Assembly (NCBI GenBank): GCA_903813345.2
Contig: CAIIXF020000003.1
Span: 33,286,159-33,350,158, forward strand
DNA from: Owenia fusiformis
Lineage: Eukaryota; Annelida; Polychaeta; Sabellida; Oweniidae
Direction of reading: 5' to 3'
DNA: 64,000 nucleotides
Within the stretch, counting starts at the first letter, position 1. Every line of letters begins with the position of its first letter. Shown in pieces: positions 33,735 through 45,899 of the stretch. Both the position numbers and the translations under genes were made by a program. The notes beneath the pieces were generated by a model that worked only from the letters and a program-made list of their open reading frames with translations, searched no databases and was not told the DNA's origin.

Positions 33735-36700
33735 ATGGAGACCATAGTTCCGTTGCCCCTGGAAACAGACAAGTTAAAGTTCTTAATGGACCAGGCTCAA
33801 GATTTTGCCATTTCACACGGTAAGGATTTATTTATTTATATAACAGACTTGTCAATGTTCAAGTTCTTGCTTGTCCAGAATATATATTCAGTAAAACCTT
33901 TCTTAGTGAACACCTCTCTCTAGTGAACACCTGTTTTTAGTGAACACCACTTCAAGACACATTTTACATTGACTCCTGTATAAAATTCCCTCTCAGTAGT
34001 GAACATCTACCTACTGTGAACATACTTTGTTGCTACATAGGTGTTCACTAGATACAGGTCTTACTGTAAATGAATTCACAAGGGGGGTCAGTAGTCATAA
34101 AGACATGTAAGATTTTCTAGTTAGAACCATTTGCAGTCTGAAACAAAGGTGACATCTATTTTGTCGGGGTTATTCAGCTATTTAGAAACTATACATATTG
34201 TTTATATATTTCAGGAATCACTATTCGTAATAAAGAGAATCCACTAACTGCTGATAAGGCCCAGATTGCTCCATATTTGCTGTTGCCTTCCCCTATGATA
34301 AGAAAAAGGTTCATGGAAGCTGTAAAAGTTCAGAAAGATTTCAACGAGCTTTATCATAAAGTAGCTCATGATTACAACTTTCTACGGGATGCCTTAAAAA
34401 GGTATATGGTTATCAATTAATAGGGAACATATAGATCCCAAATAATACTGTTTAGAATTTACAGCATCCCCCAAGTGCAGGTGTCCAGACATCCTCCACT
34501 ATGTAGAAGAAGGAAGAAACATAGACACCTGCATTTGGAGGATGGAGTTACTGCAATGAATTAATACTTAAGTTCATGAATTAACACAAAATCTCTTGAA
34601 TAACTTAGATATATATAATTCAGAATGTTTTGAAAGCAACACACAATTTGTTCTTTGAACAAGTTGTCTTGTATTTTGTTTTATTAATTCTGCACATTTA
34701 ATTAATTTGTAATGCATCATCAGACATCAGTATGATGATAATACTGGTTTGGATGAAATGTTTTAAGATACAGTATGGATTTACTGTGTGTTGATTCGTC
34801 AGAAATGATTTAACATTCCTAGTTGTACATGAATTTTATTTCTTTCAGTGCAATAGAAGTTGATAGTTTCACCAAAGGATTATGGGACATTTATGAAACT
34901 GTGAGGAATGAAGGAATCGCACAGGTATCAAACTATTTTACTACTCAGACATGATTGTGGCTACTTTTTTGTGTGGAGATGTTTTGTCCTTTGAGCCATC
35001 TTTTGAACAAAAGAGCATTAACATATTTATAAGTGAAAAAGGCAATATCTTATATGGGATATTCTCTGGGATATTCATATGCAGTTGACTGTACATATAC
35101 AATGTTTTACTTTCTTTTATAAATCAAATAGAAATTGAAATTCAATACTTTTTGTACAAAAATATTGCTTGTTCTGTATGGATGTTTCATGATTATGAAC
35201 TCGCTAAAGCTTCTTTATCAAATAAGACAATTTTTCATAATTTGTTTTTTAGCCGATAAGTTTTGGACTTGCGAGGTCCGACTATATGGTTGACTATGAT
35301 CCAGAATCCACTCAAAGCATTATGGGTAATGGAGCAGACGTGAATTGTGGTCCAAATGATTCAAATACAAGGCTTCGTCAGGTTGAATATAATACCATAG
35401 CTTCAAGTTTTGCAGGACTTGATACACAAGTAGCAAAATTACACAGGTTTGAAATTATTTACCAGAATTCTAGAATTTTATCATATTTTGAGGAAAATAG
35501 TTTTACTTTGCAAAATTTGAGTTTTACACAATTTTCATTAGTATAGTAACTTATCAAAATACAACTTCAATTTCAAAGTAACGGTTTTTTTAAAGTAATT
35601 TTACTTTAAATAACACACTGTCATAGTTCACTCTATGACGATTGGATTAAACCTTGCTATTTATATCATGTGGTATATACAAATTAGGTCACTTTTATTA
35701 GAACATATTATCATTATTTTTGTAAGGTACCTCGCCAGTGAGATGGAACTTGAAGGAGTAACAGATAAACTCCTAGAAACCAACCCTGTAGGTGGACTAG
35801 CCAGTGGTATAGTCAAGGCCTGGCAGTTATATGGCAATGAAAAGTAATATAAGGTTTAAGTCATAGACTAAGAGTATTTGTTATCCAATTCTAGCCTTAC
35901 ATGAAAGCATTTCAAAATAAAGTCATAAAATTGGGTTATGAAATCATTGCTAATAATTCCAATGAAAACACCTATCTGAAATAATACATATTAATATCAA
36001 TATTCCTTGGAGACAGTCATAACAATTATATTTATTCCCTCATAATTTCACAAAACCAGCTTTTGCCCCCATTTTCTTCTGACTGACATTACATTCATTT
36101 TACTTCCAGAGCAGCAGTAGTCTTCGTACTGAATGCTTCAGAACGCAATGTGTACGACCAGAGGTGGTTGGAATATGCAATATACGAACAGAATAGCAGA
36201 ATTAGGGTATTACGCTGCACCATACAAGATATGAGAGAGGCAATACTCACTGAAGATAAGAAATTGATTATGTTAGTATAAAAGGTACATTTTATCTATA
36301 ATTTAAAAACACACATAAATTTTGTCATCAACATCCCAGGAAAGCTGCCGTACACTGTATCTATTCAACTGTAAGTTTCTACGATGCAAGAACAAACTTG
36401 TGCCAATATTCGATCTTGTTTTGGATGTGCTGTGTAAATTCCATTTTGAATGTATTTATCACTGTGTCTATTTTGTAATTTTAGAAAAGAGAAAGAAGTT
36501 GGTGTTGTTTACTTTAGATCTCTTTACTCTCCAGACAGCTTCACATCAGACGAGGTATACATGCTCATAGGCATCAAATATTCTTTGAATCTTCCACAGA
36601 GAACTCTTTATCAATCAATGATCAAATCAATCAATTGTCCTAGTGAAGAACCACAAAGATAATATACAGTGCTTTATTGACTGTTAGAAGGGTTAGTGAA

Positions 36701-38506
36701 CTTAAAAAAAAGATAATTCAAAGTTTCAGCCTCAAAATTTTAGTTGCTTTTGTGTTAGAGATTATCTAAAAAAGATTCTTGTAGTTTCATATTGAGTTTT
36801 TCAGAAATATTACTCAGACATGATAGTAAATAAGAAATTAGCAAGTCGCAAAAAACTTCAACATTGAATATCAATCACTATTTAACTATTAAAAGCATGC
36901 CATACATTTTAGGATTGGGAGACTAGGTTAAAAATTGAGCGTTCAATGGCAATAAAATGCCCAAACATCAACCTTCACCTCTCAGGGGCCAAGAAGATCC
37001 AGCAAGAAGTAACCAAACCAGGCATAGTCGAGAGATATATCAAAGATCCTCAAGCTGTTCAGAGAATTCGAGCTACATTTGCACAACAATTCAGCCTAGA
37101 ACAGGTTTGTTATAATTCTCACTTTGGTTGAAGATTTTGTTATTAATGTTGATTTTATGATTTATGAAGGTTAAATTGAGAGTATGATTCAAACGTGAAC
37201 CATTTACAGGATATATCAACATAAATGGACTGTATATCCTGCTCAGTTGTAACACCTCTTCAAGTGAAACACTTCAGAGTCTCTCGACCAACTGACTTAA
37301 TGTGAAATGAATAGAACCTCTGAAAATAGAACACCTCCCAAGTTGAACACTTTTTAAATACACCAGGTGTTCCACTTACACAGGTTTTACTCTTTTTTGT
37401 ATTTAACATTTTCAGAATGAGGAAGGTGACAATGCTGTACGACTTGGCATAGAAAAATCAGACAGATTTGTTTTGAAACCCCAACGTGAGGGTGGAGGTA
37501 TGGGACAATTATGTATATGCTATCAAAGATTTAGTAGTTTGGTATGGTCTATATTTTGTATGCCTTTTAAAGTCATATCGTTTTTATCATGAATGAATAT
37601 TAAAGAGAGGGAGTTTACTAACTCCAGAAATGTAGCAATATTCCTTAAATAGTAAGAAACCATACAATAGAAATTAGGGAAATACATGAATGTTGAATCG
37701 TTGATCACATTGGTGTACAGTTTATATTTATTGACTTTTTAGGTAACAATTTATTTGGAGATGACATCAAAGACTTGCTATCCAAGATTAAAGATTCAAA
37801 TGAAAGGACGCAGTATATTTTAATGGAAAAAATTAGACCACCAGTGTTTAAAAACTATGCAGTGCGAGCAGACGAATCAGTTGCATTATGGGATATGGTC
37901 AGTGAATTGGGAATATATGGAGTAATAATAGGGTAAGAATTTGACTTTTATAATTCGTTAACACTATGCATGCAAACCTTGCATGTATATATTTAAATGT
38001 AACTAGAATATATCAACATTTCCATTCAGAAAAAGATTCCATGATGCAAAATGTTTTTAAACAAAATAAACTAAATTTAACTGTAGATTTTAGTCAATCA
38101 CAATTAAATTCAAGGCATTCATCATTACAAATTACATAATATTCTTTGAAAATATAAGCAATTTTTAGTCACCTTACTTTTTATACCCTCCTCGCATATA
38201 TTTTCTTTTTAGAGTTTTAGAATTAAGATTTTTCTTTTTCAATGAAGAATTCTATCTTTTGATTTCTTCGTTCATATTTTGAATAGGAAATCTTAATTTA
38301 TCATCACCTCATTGCATCTTTAAGTACATGAACAAATTTTGCTTGAAAATGCCTGTTTATCTTAAGAATTACATATTTTCAGGACTTCTGATGGCATTAT
38401 CATGAACACAGAATGTGGGCACCTGGTACGGACTAAAACTCTGGGTACGAATGAAGGAGGTGTGGCTGCTGGCTTTGCAGCTTTAGACAGTCCATATCTT
38501 GTGTAA
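33735..38506 (+). CDS. GSS: Glutathione synthetase (eukaryotic type)
   Basis: Joins gamma-glutamylcysteine and glycine with ATP in the cytosol, the second step of glutathione synthesis. Eleven coding exons with consistent phases: 33735-33819, 34215-34401, 34849-34924, 35253-35446, 35727-35843, 36110-36271, 36485-36554, 36913-37104, 37416-37497, 37743-37932, 38383-38506. They encode 492 residues, slightly longer than the ~474 of human. Signatures include LARSDYMVD and VEYNTIASSFAG (substrate loop), WETRLKIERSMAIKCP, VLKPQREGGGNNLFGDD (Gly-rich ATP loop) and GTNEGGVAAGF (Ala-rich loop), ending in YLV. The ATG follows an acceptor at 33706-33707, so a non-coding 5' exon exists upstream. A second copy begins at 63461. 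An AATAAA lies 31 bases past the stop. Confidence 0.95.
33889..34066. mobile_element. Tigger/pogo-like MITE in GSS intron
   Basis: Ends are CAGTAAAACCTTTCTTAG and CAGGTCTTACTG, inverted with respect to each other, with TA after the right end. The body repeats TAGTGAACACCT-type words. Same family as 18720-18918. Confidence 0.7.
37240..37393. mobile_element. Diverged Tigger/pogo-like MITE in GSS intron
   Basis: The right end reads GGTGTTCCACTTACACAGG then TTTTACT, matching the family terminus. The left end (TAACACCTCTTCAAGTG) is eroded. The body contains AACACCTC and GAACACTT words. Confidence 0.55.
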
Positions 38507-38536
38507 TTGCTGGAGAATTAGCCAATTGATAAATTG

Positions 38537-38542
38537 AATAAA
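38537..38542 (+). terminator. GSS polyadenylation signal
   Basis: AATAAA lies 31 bases after the TAA stop. A second AATAAA at about 39013 would give a longer 3' UTR. Confidence 0.55.
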
Positions 38543-38831
38543 TATGGCCTTTCATTTACAATTTACATCATTTTGGAGAAATCGACTTTTTTGTTGCCAA
38601 GATATCAAATTTTTGGGAATATACGTACTACATGTATAAGTCATCCTTCACTTTCCCTTGAAAGCCCATGGTATCTTGAATCAGAAAATAGTAATACAGT
38701 ATTTATATTTGTATCAATTATTGATATAGTATTTTGATCATGTATGTGCAAGTTATCTAAACTCCAATCACAGTGCAATCAATATTATATGTTTGTAAGG
38801 ACTTATGTGTAGATATAGACGTTCTTATATG

Positions 38832-38953
38832 AGTACCTGTGCAAGATCATCCATTCTTGATGAGCTTTGATAATTCTTCTTTATCGAGTCGCAGACGAGA
38901 TAAAGAAACATTATCAAAGCGAGTCAAGAATGGACGATCTTGCACAGGTACGA
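38832..38953. repeat. Hairpin-forming inverted repeat, ~50-bp arms
   Basis: TACCTGTGCAAGATC, CATTCTTGA and CTTTGATAAT in the left arm are answered by ATTATCAAAG, TCAAGAATG and GATCTTGCACAGGTA in the right. The loop is only about 15 bases (GAGTCGCAGACGA). It lies about 330 bp past the GSS stop. Flanking TTATATGAG and CTCATATGA words near 38827 and 38969 suggest it is the core of a larger palindromic element. Confidence 0.85.
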
Positions 38954-39060
38954 GTATAAGAAAGTTTTTCTCATATGACTCTGTATTAAGCCATATTTTC
39001 ACCTTTTTATAATAAAACTGAATGAAAAATAGCTAGAAATTAATGGAACTTCATTTTTCA

Positions 39061-39082
39061 ATTGTTATGACGTCATAACAAT
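39061..39082. repeat. 22-bp perfect palindrome centred on a CRE
   Basis: The half-site ATTGTTATGAC is followed immediately by its exact reverse complement, so the centre reads TGACGTCA. A second ATTGTTATGACGTCAC lies at about 39123. Both belong to a segment (38830-39300) that looks like a MITE, so an origin within the element is as likely as regulation. Confidence 0.6.
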
Positions 39083-39495
39083 ATTGTAGAAAATACATGG
39101 ATACGCGTGGCAACAAAGCTACATTGTTATGACGTCACAGCTAAGTTTTGTAGAATGAGCATGGATACGCATAGCAACGATGTACTCGTTGCCATGTTGT
39201 TGATGTTTATAAACCAGTGATGTCACAAGTAAATTTCATCTTGCACGTGTGACTTTTTAGGATGAAAGCATGGGGTAAAGATGGCTGTATCTTTGTTAGT
39301 CATATGAGAAATGATTATACAGGCATTCTTTACACGGGAATATAATATGATTATGCGAGATATTTGGGATATATTGTCGACACATTCCAGATTGTATTTG
39401 TATCAGCATTTACAAAATGTATAACCAAACCAACCTTAGACAATGTACTACATGTAGGTCTTATTTTGTTAGGTCTTATCATGTTGTAGGTTAGT

Positions 39496-39707
39496 CAGGG
39501 GTGTAGCCAGCTTTCAGTCAGTCGAGGGGGGTTGTTGCGATTGCCAAAAAATGTTTGGTCAGAGGGTGCGATTGTGGCATTAACAAGCCCAAAAAATAAG
39601 ATGAACTTTGGTTTTGACAAAAATTGATGCAACTTCCTTCTTTGGGCTAGAAGCTTAGCAAACCGCCCCCCCCCCCCCCCCCCCCCCTAGCTACGCCTAT
39701 GCTAGTT
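39496..39707. mobile_element. Small element with CAGGGGTGTAGCCAG-type termini
   Basis: Starts CAGGGGTGTAGCCAG and ends CTAGCTACGCCTATGCTAG, imperfectly inverted. It includes a run of about 22 C before the right end. Fragments with the same terminus word occur at 42168 and 63858. Confidence 0.5.
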
Positions 39708-40223
39708 ATCTAACAAACTGTTTTGTTTAGCTAGCAACGTGCACTTGTTAGTTATCTAAAATAACGAATTGTTTAGTTTAGATAATAACGTGTACTTTTA
39801 TATGAAGTATTATAATAAAATGAATGCATACATGTAACTAGAATCTGTCCATTTAATTATGTCCCACATAATTTTCCTCCGAATAGACGCCAATGGGTGA
39901 TATTTAGAATGTACTTTTGAAGATCTAATCATGTGATTTCACAAAACCAAAATATTTATAGTTTTACTAGAATGATTGTAAATCCCTGGATGCAATTAAG
40001 GAAAGGTTTGGTATTGTAAGTCCAAAGCAGAAAATGATTATATATTTATATATATCATGGCGGTTCGGGGGTAGACTGGGGTGCGACTACACACCTCCCT
40101 GTGAAAAGGGGGTCTTTGACCTTTGGTCTTTGAAAACACCTGGCATGCATAACTTAAATCCGCCACTCGGAAATACATGTAGCATGCAGGAAAACTGATT
40201 TCACCCTGGATAGAAATATTGTA

Positions 40224-40490
40224 CCGTACGGATCCGTAGACTTAAATGGTACCGTTAACACCGGGCGGCACTATACTCTATCGTACGGTACCATACTCTA
40301 ACTGTACCATACAGTATCGTGATTTTAGAACGGTACATTAAGAGGATGGTAACGTACAATACCGTTGGAGTATAGTGATGTACAGTGTTCACGGTACCAT
40401 AGGGTACCGTTTTAGTCTACGGTACCGTTCGGTACCATATATCACGGTACCGAACAGTACCATTTCCAAGACGGTACCCTACGGTACTGT
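40224..40490. repeat. Cluster of GGTACCGT/ACGGTACC palindromes
   Basis: About ten variants of ACGGTACCGT, GGTACCATA and GTACGGTACC fall within 270 bp, many of them self-complementary. The copies are irregularly spaced (roughly 15-40 bp), so this is not a simple tandem repeat. No ORF uses it. Confidence 0.75.
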
Positions 40491-43390
40491 TGCAGATTGG
40501 CTGTGTAAGAATTGAATGCAGACGCCGACCGCCAAACACCAACCGCCAACAGCCGCCACAAAAAACGGAGACCAAAACAATATATATGCCACCACTTGGT
40601 GATGACGAAAAACAAGTTCAAACCAACCTAATTAAGCCATTATTCCCCCGATCACCACGTGGTCTTTTATCTGGCTATAACTATATTAGTACGATAACAG
40701 TAAAAATATTTGTTCATGGCGGAAAAGAACCCAGAAGCACTCGATGCCGGATACACATCGCACCCGTGCTAAAATTTAACAGTTTATATAATTAGACTAC
40801 TCAAACAGACCGAGTATGGTTACAATTAATGATCACTTAGATAATAAAAAAGTTACAACCATCCAAAAAGCTCTCTCTAACAGGACTCTTCTTTTGATGC
40901 ACTGACTGCTTATTAGGTAAATTCCAATGATTTATGCATTGAACTCTCCATCTACACAAAAAATCATGAGAAGTCCTTCAAAACGGAGATATAGTTATTC
41001 CCAAATTAATGGAATGATGTTTTTGGGGTCACCTGTACTGGGAATTGAATTTGAATTTTGAATTTTTTATTTTCAATTCAAAGAAGGAACAAATGGGTAT
41101 TTTCAGTACTACAGTAGGTGTTCTTTGTTGTAAGGCATTGCAATTTCAAAAAGGTTTAATTTTAGAGCCTACAGAGTACAATAGATATCGTGTTATTTCA
41201 TCATCTGTCACTTCTATCGTCAGAGAGTATTCACGTAGCCATACAGACTTTTTTGTGCGCCATGATTAAATAAATATTACTCTTCGAAAATATTTGCTAT
41301 TTATTTTTCTTCAATTCAGGAACTAAATGTAAGTTCATAAGGTCATTCATTTTGAATGAACACTACTCTATTATAAAATGAAATACCAAATAAAATCTTT
41401 TGATTTTGAGTTTTTTTAGAAAAATCATATTCTCAGTATGTGGGATGCATGTTTCAGAATTTGACATATCTTTGTGTGAACTCTAAAGTCTATCTCAATT
41501 TTCTTCAACATGTATTGTAATGACTTCAGTATGAATGAAATGTCCCTTGGTCTTCTGGTCTTGGATTGTGATATTGGTTCTTGAATGGTGGGGGAAAGGG
41601 GGTATTAGACATTGTTTCTTTTCACGTTAGATCATCGATTTGGGGTATATGTGGTTTGTTTTTCTTGACTGGTATGCACTTAGAGTTTGCTTTTTCTTGC
41701 TAAGTTCCATTACAACTTTTGGTGCTTTCCCTTTAGCACAAGTGCTTAGGCTTATATATTCAATGAATTAGAAATGAGGATCTCTCCCTAAAGTAGCTCG
41801 TTTTAAAAAGATGCATATGTTCCTTAAAGATGTGTTAGGATTTGTCCTTTAACTCAATATATGTTAATTCTTGATTTGGATCTCATTAAACAAATGTAAT
41901 ATTAAAATCATGATCTTGCCTTCAGATTTCAGGATATCTATTCAGTAAAAGATTCACCAAAAACTATTTTAACATAGAAAATCAAATTGTCTCACTTTTT
42001 CAAATTCAATTGTATTTTGCAAAACAAAATGGAGGTATCGGACATGATGTCAATTTATTTTTTCCAGCACTAAAACGGTTTCTTCTTTACACTGTACTGT
42101 TTTATATGAGGAATCCCAGGTGGAGATTTGTGGATAATATAAAAAATTGAACCCCTGGTCACAAAATCCTGGCTACGCCACTGCGTAGGGACCGAGGGTT
42201 GATATATTGTATTTACCTTGAGATATATCCTGTATCAAAATTCGAGCATTCAATAATTAGTTCACACCGACGGCGAATGCCACGCTTTAAATCGGCGAGC
42301 AAAGCGCCGTCATCTATTTGTTTACTTTTCCCAAAATATCACGATATCTTACTCACTCTCTGATTGATCTATGTTCCACACGTGACTAAAAAATAACAAG
42401 TGATTTTCAACATCACGTGACTTGTGTTGAATATTAAATCATCAGCCATGTCTTCGTTCAGTGTAATTTTAATTTTGTATATCCTTGAGAGTATACGTTA
42501 TTATTAATTAGACACCAATAGTTTATTATTCGTTAATGTGAGATAGGAATATAATAGTGAATAATAAGATATAAATTCTATTTACTTTGAACACCTGTCG
42601 CACTTTCATTAGATGATATTGCACTAGCCCTCTGGGCTTCATGGGATATCACCTGTGAAAGATGCAAAGGTATTCACCTCAATAGAATTAATGTAATTAC
42701 AATGTAGGGCTCCAAATATGAATCTTGAAAGACACCATTATCTATATCTGATATAAATTCATTATGATCGACCATAGCATTTTAGATCATTATCGTCATT
42801 ATCAATTATCTTGAATTTTTTAGTGACTACCAACATTAATAAGTTGAAGAAATGAATCATGGAAATGGAATCGTGAAGACATGAATGGTGGTCAACATTT
42901 TCACTCATTAAACTATTGTTCATCAAATCTTTTAATAAATATGGTATACCATTTAAGTGTTCATTTTAGGCTCTTATCAGATGAAGAAACCCCACAAAAC
43001 ATTAGCACATGTAGTTCCAAAATGGTTGCAAATCTTCCCAATTTTTACATGTGAACCCCTTACCAGCTTACAGAAAACTCACCCCTGAACAACTCCTCGA
43101 CTAGACAACTCAATCCCTAAACAATTCAACCATTTGACAAGTCTTCCCCCAAGGCAACTCATCCCATGGACAACTCAACCCCTATAAGCTACTAAAAGTT
43201 CAGGTAATAGTGGTCTTATTTAAAAGTATATATAAAATTATCTATTTTTCCCACTTGAGGAACAATTATAAAATCGATTCCTGCATAATCTGCCCTTTTA
43301 TTGATATCCATCTATTTTCGAAATAGTTATATCGAAATAAAAATATGGACGTTTTTTGGCCCACCCTGTATAGTACTAATATTACGAATC
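40491..43390. other. Gene-free stretch between GSS and the MFS gene
   Basis: Short ORFs at 40490-40795 and 41045-41269 have no recognisable family and overlap repeat-like sequence. A fragment ending CCTGGCTACGCCACTGCG near 42185 looks like an element end. Otherwise nothing is seen. Confidence 0.45.
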
Positions 43391-43480
43391 ATTTATTTTC
43401 ATGAGTACATGCATAGAGCAGATGTTTTTACGAATGGCCTAACGAATTAGATCCATTTATGAGTGTCATTTTGCGTTATC

Positions 43481-44983
43481 TTATGTCTGGTTTTGGGATT
43501 TTTGATTATGTTCTGCCTTTGCGAGAGCTGAACTTAGCAAAGCCGAGACGAGTGCAAATACAGCCATTATGGCGTAAGCTCCTCTTGAACAGTGCACACC
43601 AACACAATTTGTAGAACCCTGGGGACTATTATTTTCATAAATCCAAGCGAACAGTTTTGCAAATGGAAATGCACATATTCCACCTAGTGATAAAACCAAT
43701 CCGATTTTTTGTGACAATTCCGTTGATCCAAAAAGTTCTGCAATACCAATCATCACCATTACAGATGTTAGTCCATTTGCTACGCTATGCATTACCGAAC
43801 AAGATACTAATCCTATGAGACTTTGGTTAAAGAATATGAGCAAAATTTGACCCGACATCATGAGGAAAGATGCAAACAAAAGCAAGGAGCTTGTCGGGAC
43901 GAATGGAAATTTCTGTTTGAGAATATCAGGAATACAGCCTCCTAAAAACCTTGCTAGTGTATTAGAAATTGAACCGGTCATTAGTAACGGGAGCGATGCT
44001 GTCTCAAGGAGTGCAGATTTAGCTACAATTGTAACGTTAGTAGAAAATGTCAGTCCAATGCCTTTAAGGATAATCACAATCCAGAGAAAGTAATGAAACT
44101 TCAATGTCTTGATCATCTGAAAGCAGGTAGAATCTGTGATATCCTTTCCAACCTCTGGTGTATTTTTATCGGTATTCAAATTCCTATCAATGAATGGAGT
44201 CTTGGCGTCGAACGTGTCATCCTCAGCATTCGTTAGATTATAGTCATCATCATCCATCAGTTTTCCTTTATTAATGTTGGTCTCCATTCTCATAATTTCT
44301 TCATCTTGGCTACTTTCGGTTGAATAACGCTTCTTCTCTAAATGGGGTATTGAAGGTGTAACTGGCGGCACTCTTATAAGGAGAACCGAGCAAAGAGAAA
44401 GTGTACATCCTGCCAATATGCATAACAGAATGAAAAAGCCTGCGAGATTTTGGTTTTCTTCATCCGTAATATGCCCCTCGACAAATATTCCTTGATAGAT
44501 AGCAGCAAATATAAGCGAACTCGAACCATAAATAGCACTTGCAAATCCAACAATTTTCCCTCGATGTTTTCCTTCAAAGTTTATAGAAATCGTTCCAATG
44601 ATCGCAATATGTGCACAGCAACAACCACTAGCAGCTATGAAATATATTAAACACATGAACAAGTTCCACGATGCAAATAATGTTTTGAACTGCATTGACA
44701 TCCACATTAAAACGAAGCAAGGCCAGGTGAGCATAGCAGCAAGTATACAAGCGAATCTAGGTCCATATTTATCTACAACGATGCCGGAAAAGTATCCAGG
44801 GAGTTCGAGACCGGTGGTAACACTAACGGTGATGTACTCAAGTTCTGATTGCGTAAACTCAAACGTCTGTTTAACAGCCACAGCATAAATACTAAAAGCA
44901 TTTAAATTTCCGCAAAACAAAAGTCCAAATGTACCGACACATAATGTAAGATACCTTTGTATTTCTTTTCGAGCGACTCCCAT
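43481..44983 (-). CDS. Major facilitator superfamily transporter, Nodulin-like type
   Basis: A single open frame of 500 residues with about twelve hydrophobic segments and a charged central loop (about residues 210-285: HLEKKRYSTESSQDEEI and on), as expected between the two six-helix halves of an MFS protein. The first segments (FGLLFCGNLNAFSIYAVAVK, then TGLELPGYFSGIVVDKYGPR) carry the G-x-D-x-x-G-P-R loop motif typical of the Nodulin-like branch (plant NFD4 relatives). The substrate is unknown. The ATG is preceded by about 15 bp and then directly by the large inverted repeat, so the 5' UTR and promoter lie inside repeat sequence. Lack of introns could mean a retrocopy or simply a single-exon gene; no poly(A) tract was seen. 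An AATAAA on this strand lies at 43392-43397. Confidence 0.85.
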   Translation of the reverse strand: MGVARKEIQRYLTLCVGTFGLLFCGNLNAFSIYAVAVKQTFEFTQSELEYITVSVTTGLELPGYFSGIVVDKYGPRFACILAAMLTWPCFVLMWMSMQFKTLFASWNLFMCLIYFIAASGCCCAHIAIIGTISINFEGKHRGKIVGFASAIYGSSSLIFAAIYQGIFVEGHITDEENQNLAGFFILLCILAGCTLSLCSVLLIRVPPVTPSIPHLEKKRYSTESSQDEEIMRMETNINKGKLMDDDDYNLTNAEDDTFDAKTPFIDRNLNTDKNTPEVGKDITDSTCFQMIKTLKFHYFLWIVIILKGIGLTFSTNVTIVAKSALLETASLPLLMTGSISNTLARFLGGCIPDILKQKFPFVPTSSLLLFASFLMMSGQILLIFFNQSLIGLVSCSVMHSVANGLTSVMVMIGIAELFGSTELSQKIGLVLSLGGICAFPFAKLFAWIYENNSPQGSTNCVGVHCSRGAYAIMAVFALVSALLSSALAKAEHNQKSQNQT

Positions 44984-44999
44984 ATTGAATTACTAGTCC

Positions 45000-45700
45000 C
45001 CGATCTGATTTCCAAAAGGGCTCTAGAAAAGGGGTTTTGTTGTCCGGTACTTTCCCACATAAAATGATTGTACTGTTTGAAAGAACAGACTTCCCTCTTA
45101 AAGAAAACACCTCTTCTATTGATGTAAACAGGGGCAAAAGGCACCAAAACGGGGTTAGACAAGGTGGCATTCTGAAGTCTCACTTTCTTGTCATCACGAT
45201 TCCAGGTAAACCATAAGACGGATTTACTTCAAATTTTCACACATGTTACATGGTAAGAAGTTCTAGAGCTGATTACCTTGCGGCGGCCATCTTGCATTCT
45301 GGCGGCCATCTTGGAATTTTTTTCAGATAAATATTGTCATCGCGATTCCACAAAAACCACATAACAGATGTACTTCAAATGTTCACACATGTAACATGGT
45401 AAAAAGTCCTAGACCTCATTATTTTTTCGGTGGCCATCTTGCATTCTGGCAGCCATCTTGGAAGTTTAAGGATAAATCTTGTCATCACGATTTCAGGAAA
45501 ACCAAACGGAATTACTTCAAATTTTCACACATATTACATGGTAAGAAGTTCTAGAGCTAATTAACCTTTCGGTGGCCATCTTGCATTCTGGCGGTCATCT
45601 TGGAAGTTTTTTTGATAAATCTTGTCATTGTGATTCCAGGAAAACCACTTTACTGATTTTCTTGAAACGTTTACCCATGTTACAAGGAAGGTTACATGCT
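45000..45700. repeat. Left arm of a large inverted repeat (partner 48480-49545)
   Basis: The outer ~190 bp (GATCTGATTTCC, TACTTTCCCACATAAAATG, AAGAGGTG on the opposite strand) is the reverse complement of 49360-49545. Inside it are about four ~140-bp tandem units with GGCGGCCATCTTGCATTCTG and TTCACACATGTTACATGG, the reverse complement of the right-arm units. Further eroded copies of the outer segment (AACAGGGGCAAAAGGC-like) lie near 45720 and 45855. The arm ends about 15 bp before the MFS start codon. Confidence 0.88.
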
Positions 45701-45899
45701 ACCTTTTATATTGATATAAACAGGGGCAAAAGGCAGTAAAGTGGGATTACACAAGGTGGTATTCTAAGGAGAATGTTATCTATTTTTCTGTATTTTAAAC
45801 CACATAATTTGACATAAATGCATATTTGGAGTATGATATCATGTTTTATATTGATAGAAACATGGGCAAGAGGCGCTACAATGGAGTAACACATGGTGA

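Noticed and set aside
35286-36662. Several small separate ORFs in the GSS region
   Set aside because: Each is a GSS exon read on into its intron; splice phases join them into one 492-residue protein.
40490-40795. A 101-residue basic/proline-rich protein
   Set aside because: The start overlaps the GGTACC cluster, there is no recognisable domain, and the composition is like the flanks.
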